A stretch of 38,803 nucleotides of DNA, from assembly GCA_035635575.1 (NCBI GenBank), contig DASQAV010000101.1:1-38803 (forward strand), in the 5' to 3' direction. This document shows, in pieces, positions 24,061 through 31,396 of the stretch; the stretch's first letter is position 1, and every line of letters begins with the position of its first letter. The position numbers and the translations under genes are program-made. The DNA comes from WS-7 sp035635575. GTDB lineage: Bacteria; Eisenbacteria; RBG-16-71-46; SZUA-252. A model generated the notes under the pieces. The model was given only the letters and a program-made list of their open reading frames with translations, had not been told where the DNA came from and made no database searches.

Positions 24061-25082
24061 AAAGCCGACGTCGGGAGGGGTGCCGCAGCCAGGAGCTCGG
24101 AGGCGGCATCGATCGCTTGCGCGGCGTCGATCGAGCGGAGACACCCGTACCCGATCGGGCACGTCCGGCGGAAGCAGGGAGAGCAGGGGTAGGCCGCGTA
24201 CAGGGACCGGACCCACGGAGCCAGGGCCGCGCTCCAGACGGGGCTCGTGGACCCGAACACGCCCACCGTCGGCTTGCGGAGCGCCGCGGCGAGGTGCATG
24301 ACCCCCGAATCGTTCGAGGCCACGAGGATCGAGGCATCCAGGAGCCCCACGAGCGCCGGGAGATCGCTCGCTCCGACCAGATCCACCGCGCAGGCGCCCG
24401 CGATCCTCGTGATTTCCTCTGCGGGGCTCTCGTCCTCCTTCGTGCCCACGAGAATCGAGCGCGCGCCGTCGCGCGCGTGGAGCGCCACGGCCAGCGCCGC
24501 GAATTTCGCGGGCTCCCACCGCTTCGCGGGCCCATAGGTTGCCCCCGGGGCCAGAACCGCGAAGGATTCCCGGCCGATTCCGGTGTGCGCCAAGAGTGAA
24601 GCCGCGGCATCGCGGTCCTCGGGTAGCGCCTCGAGCCTTGGCGGCGCCTCCCCCAACTCGAGCCCCGCGGCGCGAGCGAGCCGCGCGTATTCCTGGACGC
24701 GCGGCGCCGAGCGCGAGGGGGCTTCCCTGGGAACGCGGCGCGTCAGGAGCAGGTCGCGGAATTCCGCGCCGTATCCGATGCGCTCGGGGACACCCGCCAT
24801 CGACACCAGAATTGCCGAGGAGAGCGAGTCCGTGAGCAGGAGCGCCGTCTCCGAGCGGTGGCGCCGGATCTCCCCCGCCGCGGCGAAGCGGCGAGCCCGC
24901 GACCACGGAATGTACGGGGCGGAAGGAAAACGGGGCTCGACCAGGGACGCGAAGGATGCCGGGCCCAGGAACACAGCCGGACGCGATGGGTCCGACGCGG
25001 CGGCCTGGACCACGGGCCAGGCCTGGATGAGATCGCCGAGCCAGTTCGGAAGGCGGACGAGGAGCGGTCGGCCCAGGGCCAC
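24057..25082 (-). CDS. Glycosyltransferase family 9 (heptosyltransferase-like)
   Basis: 341 residues of the GT9 family, which adds heptose or another sugar to the LPS core at the inner face of the inner membrane. It begins LLVRLPNWLGDLIQAWPVVQA. The C-terminal nucleotide-sugar domain has VLAPGATYGPAKRWEPAKFA and the conserved VASNDSGVMHLAAALRKPTVGVFGST block. CSPCF and CPIGY near the end recall WaaF-type cysteine motifs. The start is unsure: AGGAGG abuts the GTG at 25082 with no spacing, while the CTG two codons later (25076) has an ideal 6-nt gap. It follows kbl in the same direction, an odd partner for amino-acid breakdown genes. Confidence 0.88.
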   Translation of the reverse strand: MALGRPLLVRLPNWLGDLIQAWPVVQAAASDPSRPAVFLGPASFASLVEPRFPSAPYIPWSRARRFAAAGEIRRHRSETALLLTDSLSSAILVSMAGVPERIGYGAEFRDLLLTRRVPREAPSRSAPRVQEYARLARAAGLELGEAPPRLEALPEDRDAAASLLAHTGIGRESFAVLAPGATYGPAKRWEPAKFAALAVALHARDGARSILVGTKEDESPAEEITRIAGACAVDLVGASDLPALVGLLDASILVASNDSGVMHLAAALRKPTVGVFGSTSPVWSAALAPWVRSLYAAYPCSPCFRRTCPIGYGCLRSIDAAQAIDAASELLAAAPLPTSAF

Positions 25083-25088
25083 CCTCCT

Positions 25089-26288
25089 CTAGGAGACGAC
25101 GCCCAGCGTGCGCCCCACCTCGCCCAGGATCATAAGCGCCTGGTCCAGATCCTCGTCCGAATGCGTCGCGGTGACGATGGTGCGGAGGCGCGCCTTTCCC
25201 TTCGCGACCGTGGGGTAGCCGATCCCCTGCGCGAAGACGCCGCGCTCGAAGAGCCGGTCGGAGAAGCGCATCGCCAGATCCGCCTCCCCCACGAGGATCG
25301 GCGTGATGGGAGTCTCGCTGGTTCCCGTGTTGAATCCCAGCCGCGCCAATCCCGCCTTGAACCGCTTCGTGTTCGTCCAGAGGCGCTCGATCCGCTCCGG
25401 CTCCTGCTCGAGCACGTCGAAGGCCGCGAGACACGCCGCCGCCACGGCGGGAGGATGCGAGGTGCTGAAGAGGAACGGCCGGGCACGGTGGTAGAGGTAC
25501 TCGATCAGGCTCTTCGAGCCGCAGACGTAGCCGCCCAGGACTCCGATCGCCTTGGAGAGGGTGCCCACCTGGATGTCCACCTGGCCGTGGATCTCGAAGT
25601 GGTCCACCGTGCCGCGCCCCGCCTTGCCCAGGACGCCGCTCGAGTGCGCGTCGTCGATCATCATGATCGCTCCGTGCGCGCGCGCCAGCGCCGCGATCCT
25701 GGGAAGGGGTGCGATGTCTCCGTCCATGCTGAAGACGCCGTCCGTGATGACGAGGCGGCGCTTCACGTCGCGCGTCTCCTCGAGCAGCCGCTCCAGGGCC
25801 TCCACGTCCCGGTGCGGAAAGACGCGGATCTGGGCGCGGCTCAGGCGAGCCCCGTCGATGATGCTGGCGTGATTCAGCTCGTCGGAGATGATGAGGTCTT
25901 CCTTGCCGAGGAGGGCGCTCACCGTTCCCGCGTTCGCCGCGAACCCGCTCTGGAACACCACCGAGGCTTCGGTCTTCTTGAAGGCCGCGATGCGCCGCTC
26001 CAGGTCCATGTGGAGCTTCATGGTTCCGGCGATGGTGCGGACCGAGCCCGAGCCAGCGCCCAGCGTGCGGACCGCCTGGATCGCCGCCTCCCGGAGCTTG
26101 GGATGCGTCGTGAGTCCGAGGTAATTGTTCGAGGAGAGATTGATGACCTCGCGTCCGTCGAACCGGGCGCGGGGGAGCTGCTCCCCTTCGAGCTCGCGCA
26201 GGGTCCGGTAGAGCCCGTCCCGCTTCAGCTCCTGGATCGCGTCGTCCAGGAACCGGAGCGGATGCTCGGTCACAGGCCCGGCGCTCAC
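25089..26288 (-). CDS. kbl: 2-amino-3-ketobutyrate CoA ligase (glycine C-acetyltransferase)
   Basis: 399 residues, a PLP enzyme of the alpha-oxoamine synthase family. It splits 2-amino-3-ketobutyrate with CoA into glycine and acetyl-CoA, the second step of threonine breakdown. Family blocks: NLSSNNYLGLTTHPKL at 50-65, DELNHASIIDGARLS at 136-150, DDAHSSGVLG at 212-221 and the PLP lysine Lys246 in GTLSKAIG. Related enzymes (BioF, HemA, SPT) share the fold, but the tdh gene directly upstream supports KBL. The GTG start overlaps the tdh stop by 4 bp (GTGA). The larger open frame upstream is the shadow of tdh. Confidence 0.95.
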   Translation of the reverse strand: MSAGPVTEHPLRFLDDAIQELKRDGLYRTLRELEGEQLPRARFDGREVINLSSNNYLGLTTHPKLREAAIQAVRTLGAGSGSVRTIAGTMKLHMDLERRIAAFKKTEASVVFQSGFAANAGTVSALLGKEDLIISDELNHASIIDGARLSRAQIRVFPHRDVEALERLLEETRDVKRRLVITDGVFSMDGDIAPLPRIAALARAHGAIMMIDDAHSSGVLGKAGRGTVDHFEIHGQVDIQVGTLSKAIGVLGGYVCGSKSLIEYLYHRARPFLFSTSHPPAVAAACLAAFDVLEQEPERIERLWTNTKRFKAGLARLGFNTGTSETPITPILVGEADLAMRFSDRLFERGVFAQGIGYPTVAKGKARLRTIVTATHSDEDLDQALMILGEVGRTLGVVS

Positions 26289-27367
26289 GGGTGATCCCGC
26301 TTCAGCACGATCTTCCCCGCCTTCCCGGACCGCTGGAGCTCCACGGCCTCCTCGAAATCGGACCATCCCAGCACGTGCGTGAGCACCGGCCGGACGTCCA
26401 GCTTGCCGCTGAGAAGGAGCGCCTCCATGCGGTACCAGGTGTCGAAGATCAGACGGCCGTTGATTCCCTGCACGACCGCTCCGCGGAAGATGATCTCCTT
26501 CGCCACGTCGATCTCGAGCGGCTTCGAGGGGATGCCCAGCAAGGAGACGCGGCCTCCGTTCGCGAGCGCCTCGAACCCATCGCGGAAGGAATGGGGATGC
26601 CCGGACATCTCGAGCATGCCGTCCACGCCCCGTCCGTCCGTGGCCCCCAGGATCGTCTTCACGATGGAGTCCTGCTGCACGTTCAGGAGGAGATCGGCTC
26701 CCATCCGCTCCGCGATCTCGAGCCGCAGTGGATTCTTGTCCACCGCGGCCACCCAGGCAGCGCCCGATGCTTTGAGCACGCCCACGGCGAAGCACCCGAT
26801 GGGCCCGCACCCGAAGACCGCGAACTTGAGCCCCGCCACCGGTCCCGCAAGGGCGGTATGCACGGCGTTCCCGAGCGGATCGTGGATCGCGGCGATCTCC
26901 TCGGGAATGTCGGGATGGAGCTTCCACACGTTCTGCTCCGGGATCACAACGTAGTCGGCGAAGGCGCCCTGGCGGTCCACGCCCAGGATCTCGACGTTGT
27001 AGCAGAGGTGCTGCAGTCCGCGCCGGCACGCGTAGCAGAGGCCGCAGTACACGTGGGTCTCGCCGGTGACGCGGTCTCCCACGCGGACCGCCTTCACCTC
27101 CGCGCCGATAGATTCCACGACGCCGGTGAACTCGTGGCCGAAGACGAGCGGCGTCTTCACCCGCGACGCGGCCCAGCGGTCCCAGTCCACGATGTGCAGG
27201 TCAGTGCCGCAGATCGCGAACGCGGTGACGCGAATGCGCACGTCCTTGGGTCCGCCCGAGGGAATCGGGGCCTGGATCTTCCACAGTCCCGGCTCCGGCT
27301 TCGACTTCTCGATGGCCCACATGCGGTCGGTCTTCACGTTGGTGCGGGTGGCGGTCTCGAGGGTCAC
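26285..27367 (-). CDS. tdh: L-threonine 3-dehydrogenase
   Basis: 360 residues, a zinc-dependent medium-chain dehydrogenase that oxidises threonine to 2-amino-3-ketobutyrate with NAD. Catalytic zinc ligands Cys53 (in AICGTDLHI) and His78-Glu79 are present. The four structural zinc cysteines are Cys108, Cys111, Cys114 and Cys122. The NAD-binding loop is GCGPIG in FAVFGCGPIGCFAVG. The SGHPHSFRDGFEAL and EIIFRGAVVQGINGR blocks match Tdh. GTG start with AGGAGG about 8 nt upstream. It lies behind the promoter at 27409-27436 and forms an operon with kbl. Product channelling between the two enzymes is known for this pair. Confidence 0.95.
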   Translation of the reverse strand: MTLETATRTNVKTDRMWAIEKSKPEPGLWKIQAPIPSGGPKDVRIRVTAFAICGTDLHIVDWDRWAASRVKTPLVFGHEFTGVVESIGAEVKAVRVGDRVTGETHVYCGLCYACRRGLQHLCYNVEILGVDRQGAFADYVVIPEQNVWKLHPDIPEEIAAIHDPLGNAVHTALAGPVAGLKFAVFGCGPIGCFAVGVLKASGAAWVAAVDKNPLRLEIAERMGADLLLNVQQDSIVKTILGATDGRGVDGMLEMSGHPHSFRDGFEALANGGRVSLLGIPSKPLEIDVAKEIIFRGAVVQGINGRLIFDTWYRMEALLLSGKLDVRPVLTHVLGWSDFEEAVELQRSGKAGKIVLKRDHP

Positions 27368-27408
27368 TGGAGCTCCTCCTGGTGAGCTAACGTACTGCCC
27401 AGGATTGG

Positions 27409-27436
27409 ATTATGCGAGACGGTCGCATGGAATCAA
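27409..27436 (-). promoter_or_regulatory. Sigma70-like promoter of the tdh-kbl operon
   Basis: On the minus strand TTGATT (27436-27431, 4 of 6) is followed after 16 bp by CATAAT (27414-27409, 5 of 6). The leader of about 35 nt contains the AGGAGG ribosome site of tdh. This is a conventional leadered promoter, in contrast with the TANNNT promoters in this window. Confidence 0.65.
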
Positions 27437-27459
27437 GCTCTTTCGGCCCGCACTCGTCC

Positions 27460-29316
27460 CTACTTCCCGCCATGACGGATGACCTCGACGCTTTCCGAAT
27501 CACCCGGAGCCAGGGTCTGCAGCCGCCGAGCGGTCGCGACTGCCTGCTCCGGCCGACCCGTCGCCACGAACTGAAGCATGAGATATCGCAGCGCCGGGGG
27601 ATCCGAAGGCGAGACCTCGAAGGCTCTGAAGGCAAGGGAGTCGAAGGCGGGGTTGTCTGTTGGCTGCGAGAATATGCCTCCGATCAAGTTCAGCCTGTCG
27701 ATCCGACCCAAGGCTGGCGCCTGCGCAAGAACGCTATCTGCGGTTCTGTCTTTTCCGGCGCTAAGCAAGACCATGGCGATCAGGCGAGCCTCATACCCCG
27801 ATCGCGGTTGGCCCCGGTCCATCCTCGCGACCCAATGAAGGGTGCGGAGCGCCCGGTCGGGCTCCCCGGAAGCCGCCACGCCTCTCGCGTAGGTCCTCAG
27901 AGGCCGGAAGATCTCCTCGCCATCGACTTCCGAGCGGTTCGATCGGACGTGGTGGTTCTCGATGTCCAACTCGATCACGTCGAGCTCGGGGGTTACCCGG
28001 AAAAGATACTCCCGGGCGGAGCCCGACCGCCGATGCTCGGGGGTAAGCGCCGTGAGGCTGCGATCGCCATACCAGAGGTTCAAGGCGCGTCCCTCGTGCA
28101 GCGTCTGCGCGATCCCTCGTGTCCCCGTCGCTCCGACGGAAACCAACAGCTGGGCCCCATGCGGCAGCGCAGGCTCGACCCTCTTGAAATTCCCCCTCAC
28201 GCGCTTCGCGGCATCACTCGCATCGACGAGGGTGTGCTCTGTGAGCACGCCTCCCCCGGGAACGACAACGCCTCGCGACCAGACTCCCAGGGTGACGTAG
28301 ACAACAAGGACCGCAGTGGTGAGCCCGGTCGAGGATCGCCAGAGAAGTGCCGCGATCACCATGGAGCTGGCGATTCCGGCGAGGGCTGCCAGATACGGTG
28401 ACCAGACGCGAATCAACACCGAGGGAAACAGAAGCGCGGGCACTCCGAGCAGCACGGCCATCACCCCGAGACCCAGCAGCGGGGGCGCCGAGGCTTCCTC
28501 CCGCTTGGATCGGGCCGAGGCTCTCGAGGTCATGAGGATCAGGATGACGGCCGCCAACCACGGGAGCGTGAGCTCCATGGGCCAGGGCGTGGCGAGTCCG
28601 GTGATCGGAATGTTGAGGAGTACGAGGACATATCGAAGGAAGTACAGGAGCGAGTCTTCGCCGACAGAACCGACGTAGCCCGACGGATCGGTTTGCGCGC
28701 TGGCACCGGCAAATGCGCCTCGGATGCCCGGATGGGCCAGAGCCCATACCAGGATCGGGATCCCGTACAGAAGCACGAAGGATCGCACCCTCGCGGAGCT
28801 TCGCTCCACAAGAACATCCCAGTAGATCAGCAGCGGAACGACGACAAGGGCTGTTTCCTTCGAAAGGAGCGCGGCAATCATGGCGAGCAATGCCTCTACC
28901 GGACGGCCGACGTGCCGGAGATAGAGCGCCCCGAGAACGAACGTGATCGCAAAGAGATCCTGCGCTCCGCTCGCCCACGCGACAAGGCTTGGAAGCGGTG
29001 CCAGAGCAGCGAAGAGGATTCCTGCGACCATTCCCGTGGAGCGGCCAGCGAGTTTGTCGGTGAGGGAAACGAGCAGCGCGGTCGAGATACAGAACGCGGC
29101 GAGGTTGATCAGATGACCCGCAAGATGGCCCGCCGGCCCGAGCACGAAGAGCAACAGGAAGTACGCCCCGCGCGAAAGCGGACGATAGAACACAGCCTGA
29201 GGAGACGGCAGCAGATCCATGAATGAGCCACGCTGCGCGTTCGAGAGAAAGGTGTAATCGTCCCAGAAGTAGTCGAGCGCCAGACGAGGAATACAAAGGC
29301 AGACCGCGATCAGCAC
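27460..29316 (-). CDS. Polytopic membrane protein, GT-C glycosyltransferase-like, with TPR-like tail
   Basis: 618 residues from the GTG at 29316. The first membrane segment is followed by DYFWDDYTFLSNAQRGS, an acidic first-loop motif like that of GT-C/PMT-type glycosyltransferases, and YRPLSRGAYFLLL. Nine to eleven hydrophobic segments run to about residue 350. The C-terminal 180 residues are soluble with TPR-like repeats (GEPDRALRTLHWVARM, TGRPEQAVATARRLQTLAPG). It may transfer a sugar from a lipid carrier to a protein or glycan on the outer face of the inner membrane. The start may lie further up: a CTG at 29376 overlaps the previous stop and would complete the hydrophobic start. G+C is patchier than in neighbours (33 of 60 in the row at 28621). 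Last gene of the LPS operon. Confidence 0.75.
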   Translation of the reverse strand: MLIAVCLCIPRLALDYFWDDYTFLSNAQRGSFMDLLPSPQAVFYRPLSRGAYFLLLFVLGPAGHLAGHLINLAAFCISTALLVSLTDKLAGRSTGMVAGILFAALAPLPSLVAWASGAQDLFAITFVLGALYLRHVGRPVEALLAMIAALLSKETALVVVPLLIYWDVLVERSSARVRSFVLLYGIPILVWALAHPGIRGAFAGASAQTDPSGYVGSVGEDSLLYFLRYVLVLLNIPITGLATPWPMELTLPWLAAVILILMTSRASARSKREEASAPPLLGLGVMAVLLGVPALLFPSVLIRVWSPYLAALAGIASSMVIAALLWRSSTGLTTAVLVVYVTLGVWSRGVVVPGGGVLTEHTLVDASDAAKRVRGNFKRVEPALPHGAQLLVSVGATGTRGIAQTLHEGRALNLWYGDRSLTALTPEHRRSGSAREYLFRVTPELDVIELDIENHHVRSNRSEVDGEEIFRPLRTYARGVAASGEPDRALRTLHWVARMDRGQPRSGYEARLIAMVLLSAGKDRTADSVLAQAPALGRIDRLNLIGGIFSQPTDNPAFDSLAFRAFEVSPSDPPALRYLMLQFVATGRPEQAVATARRLQTLAPGDSESVEVIRHGGK

Positions 29317-29372
29317 GGGCGGGCACCAAACGGGGAGAGACTTTCCAGCGGACCGGGTGAGGACTCCGATGG

Positions 29373-30302
29373 TCAGTAGCCTCGTGCGCGATCCACGAGA
29401 TTCTGCAGCGGCTCCTTCGCGCGAAAGCGCCGGTAGTTCTCGGCGAAATCACGCGCGAGGGCGTCGGGCGTGCCGATCCCCGCCACGTGCGGCGTGATCC
29501 AGACGTTCTCCTTCCCGCGAAGCGGATGCTCCGGGGGCAGAGGCTCCTCGCGGAACACGTCCAGGAGCGCGGCCGCCGGACGGCCCTTCGAGAGACCGCG
29601 CAGGAGTGCTAACTCGTCCACGGTTCCTCCGCGCGAGACATTCACGAACGTGGCTCCGGCCTTCATGGCGCCAAATCGCTCCGTGTTCCAGAAGGATTCC
29701 GTCTCCTCCGTCAGCGGCAGGAGGTTCACCACGAAATCCGCCCACGCGAGGAGCGATGTGAGATCCCGCGTGCCCGAGGTATCGAGCGGGCGCCGGACCG
29801 GGCCGTCTTCCCCGCGCCTCACGCCCGCCACGTGCATCTCGAAGGCGCGCGCGACGGCGGCGACCTCGACCCCGATCGCCCCCATGCCCACGACCAGGAG
29901 ATTCTTCCCCGCGATCGATTCGGGGGCCCACCGCTTCCAGCTCTTCTCCGCCATTCCGCGCAGCGCCTCGTCTACCCGGAGCGTCCTCGCGAGGAGGTAG
30001 CCCATCACGTGCTGGGCGATTCTCTGGGGGAAATCCCCGATCGTGCGCGTCAGGATCACGCCGTCGTTCCATTCCGGGCGCGTGAACCAGTTCTCGATCC
30101 CGGCCCACCCGCTCTGGATCCAGCGGAGCTTGGGAAGCTGGAGCGGAGATTCGGGAGGAGCGCCGGCGCAGAACCAGATCGTCGCCTGCTCGAACCCGGG
30201 AGCGTCCAGCCGCGACCAGTGGAGCGGCTCCCCGATCGATTCCTCCACGGCGCGCGCCAGCCCCTCCGGATCGGAGCTCGTGATGAGGACGCGGTCGCTC
30301 AC
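29373..30302 (-). CDS. D-2-hydroxyacid dehydrogenase (GhrA/SerA-like)
   Basis: 309 residues, NAD(P)-dependent reductase of 2-oxo acids. The nucleotide loop is GMGAIG in LLVVGMGAIGVEVAAVA. The catalytic Arg lies in NVSRGGTVDE, the Glu in DVFREEPLP and the His in ITPHVAGIG, all in the usual order. The QSGWAGIENWF stretch places it near the glyoxylate/hydroxypyruvate reductase A branch, but the substrate cannot be fixed. The GTG start at 30302 overlaps the GT9 stop by 4 bp (GTGA); the longer frame upstream is a shadow of that gene. Its position in an LPS operon suggests a sugar-acid or serine link, but this may be chance. Confidence 0.88.
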   Translation of the reverse strand: MSDRVLITSSDPEGLARAVEESIGEPLHWSRLDAPGFEQATIWFCAGAPPESPLQLPKLRWIQSGWAGIENWFTRPEWNDGVILTRTIGDFPQRIAQHVMGYLLARTLRVDEALRGMAEKSWKRWAPESIAGKNLLVVGMGAIGVEVAAVARAFEMHVAGVRRGEDGPVRRPLDTSGTRDLTSLLAWADFVVNLLPLTEETESFWNTERFGAMKAGATFVNVSRGGTVDELALLRGLSKGRPAAALLDVFREEPLPPEHPLRGKENVWITPHVAGIGTPDALARDFAENYRRFRAKEPLQNLVDRARGY

Positions 30303-31393
30303 GCGGAGGATCTCGAGACGCGCGCCCCGTTGCCGGACTTCATCCCGGCGCGCGGCGGTGAGCCGCCCAGCGCGCGCTCGAGCGCCTGGTAGACGAGATC
30401 CGGATGGAGGTGCTTCATACACGCGTGGTGCCCCAAGGGGCAGCGGCTCCGTCCGTGCACGCCGCAGGGCCGGCACCAGAGGCGGATCTCGGCCACTTCG
30501 TCCCGCGGCCGCTGCCACGCGAATCCCAGCTCGGGGACGGTTCCCCCGAAGACTCCGACCGTGGGGACTCCCAGCGCGGGGCCGAGGTGAAGCACCGCGG
30601 AATCGTTGGAGACGATGGCCCGGGCGTGCGCCGCCACGGCGGCGAGCTCGCGGAAGGGCAGGAAGAGCGAGGCTTCCTCGTGGAGCGAGAGCTCGCGAGC
30701 GGCGCGCTCGCGGTGCGTCACGGCGTACACGGCCCGAAGCCCCAGCTTCTCCTCGATCCGCCGGGCCAGCGTCTCGAATTGGGGCACGGACCACCGCTTG
30801 GTTTCCCAGCGCGCTCCCGCGCCGATCAGGACGAACCCCTGGCCGCGCGAGGCCGCGTGCGCCTGCTCCCCCCCGCGCGCAAGCTCCGCCTCCGAGAGCG
30901 AGTCCCGGAGCCAGGGCGAGATCGCGGCGTCCGGCGGCAAACCCGACGCCGTCCGGTAGGTCTGGAGCAGGGGCGGCACGGGCTTGGGCTTCAACCATCG
31001 CGCGTACACCCAGAGTCTTCGTCTCACGCCGTACTTGGGCGGGAGCACGTGCTTCCCGCGCGGGAACGCGGCGACGATCCGTGAAGAGCGCCAGTTCTGG
31101 TGCAGGTCGTACACCTCTTCCACGCCGTCCTCCTTGAGGCCCGTGATGAGGGCTCCGAGCGATCCCGTCACTCCCGGCGAGGGCGCCGCGGGGTCGCTCC
31201 CGCGCTCCGCGAGGGCGTACACGCGGTCGATGTCCGGATGCCCCCGCAAGAGACCGGCGAAGCGCTCCTTGGTCACGAAGAGCACGCGGCGGTCTCGATC
31301 CGCCTGCTTGAGGAATGCGGGGACGTGCGCGGCGAGGAGGACGTCGCCCAGGGAGGAAAAGCGGAGAACCGCCGCCGCGCGGCGGTGAGGCAC
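30299..31393 (-). CDS. Glycosyltransferase family 9 (heptosyltransferase-like)
   Basis: 364 residues. It starts AAVLRFSSLGDVLLAAHVPAF, the GT9 opening with the SSLGD loop. The C-terminal nucleotide-sugar domain has FVLIGAGARWETKRWSVPQFE and AIVSNDSAVLHLGPALGVPTVGVFG. A cluster of cysteines near the end (WCRPCGVHGRSRCPLGHHAC) resembles the CxxC groups of some heptosyltransferases. It probably adds a core sugar to lipid A-Kdo. GTG start 3 bp after the ABC exporter stop. It is related to the GT9 enzyme at 24057-25082 only through family motifs. Confidence 0.92.
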   Translation of the reverse strand: MPHRRAAAVLRFSSLGDVLLAAHVPAFLKQADRDRRVLFVTKERFAGLLRGHPDIDRVYALAERGSDPAAPSPGVTGSLGALITGLKEDGVEEVYDLHQNWRSSRIVAAFPRGKHVLPPKYGVRRRLWVYARWLKPKPVPPLLQTYRTASGLPPDAAISPWLRDSLSEAELARGGEQAHAASRGQGFVLIGAGARWETKRWSVPQFETLARRIEEKLGLRAVYAVTHRERAARELSLHEEASLFLPFRELAAVAAHARAIVSNDSAVLHLGPALGVPTVGVFGGTVPELGFAWQRPRDEVAEIRLWCRPCGVHGRSRCPLGHHACMKHLHPDLVYQALERALGGSPPRAGMKSGNGARVSRSSA

Positions 31394-31396
31394 CGG

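Noticed and set aside
22918..25434. Very long minus-strand open frame (838 codons) across the DUF4388, GT9 and kbl genes
   Set aside because: It is rich in Arg, Gly, Ala and Pro with no family motif, and it lies antisense or out of frame to three well-supported genes. Long false frames are expected at this G+C.
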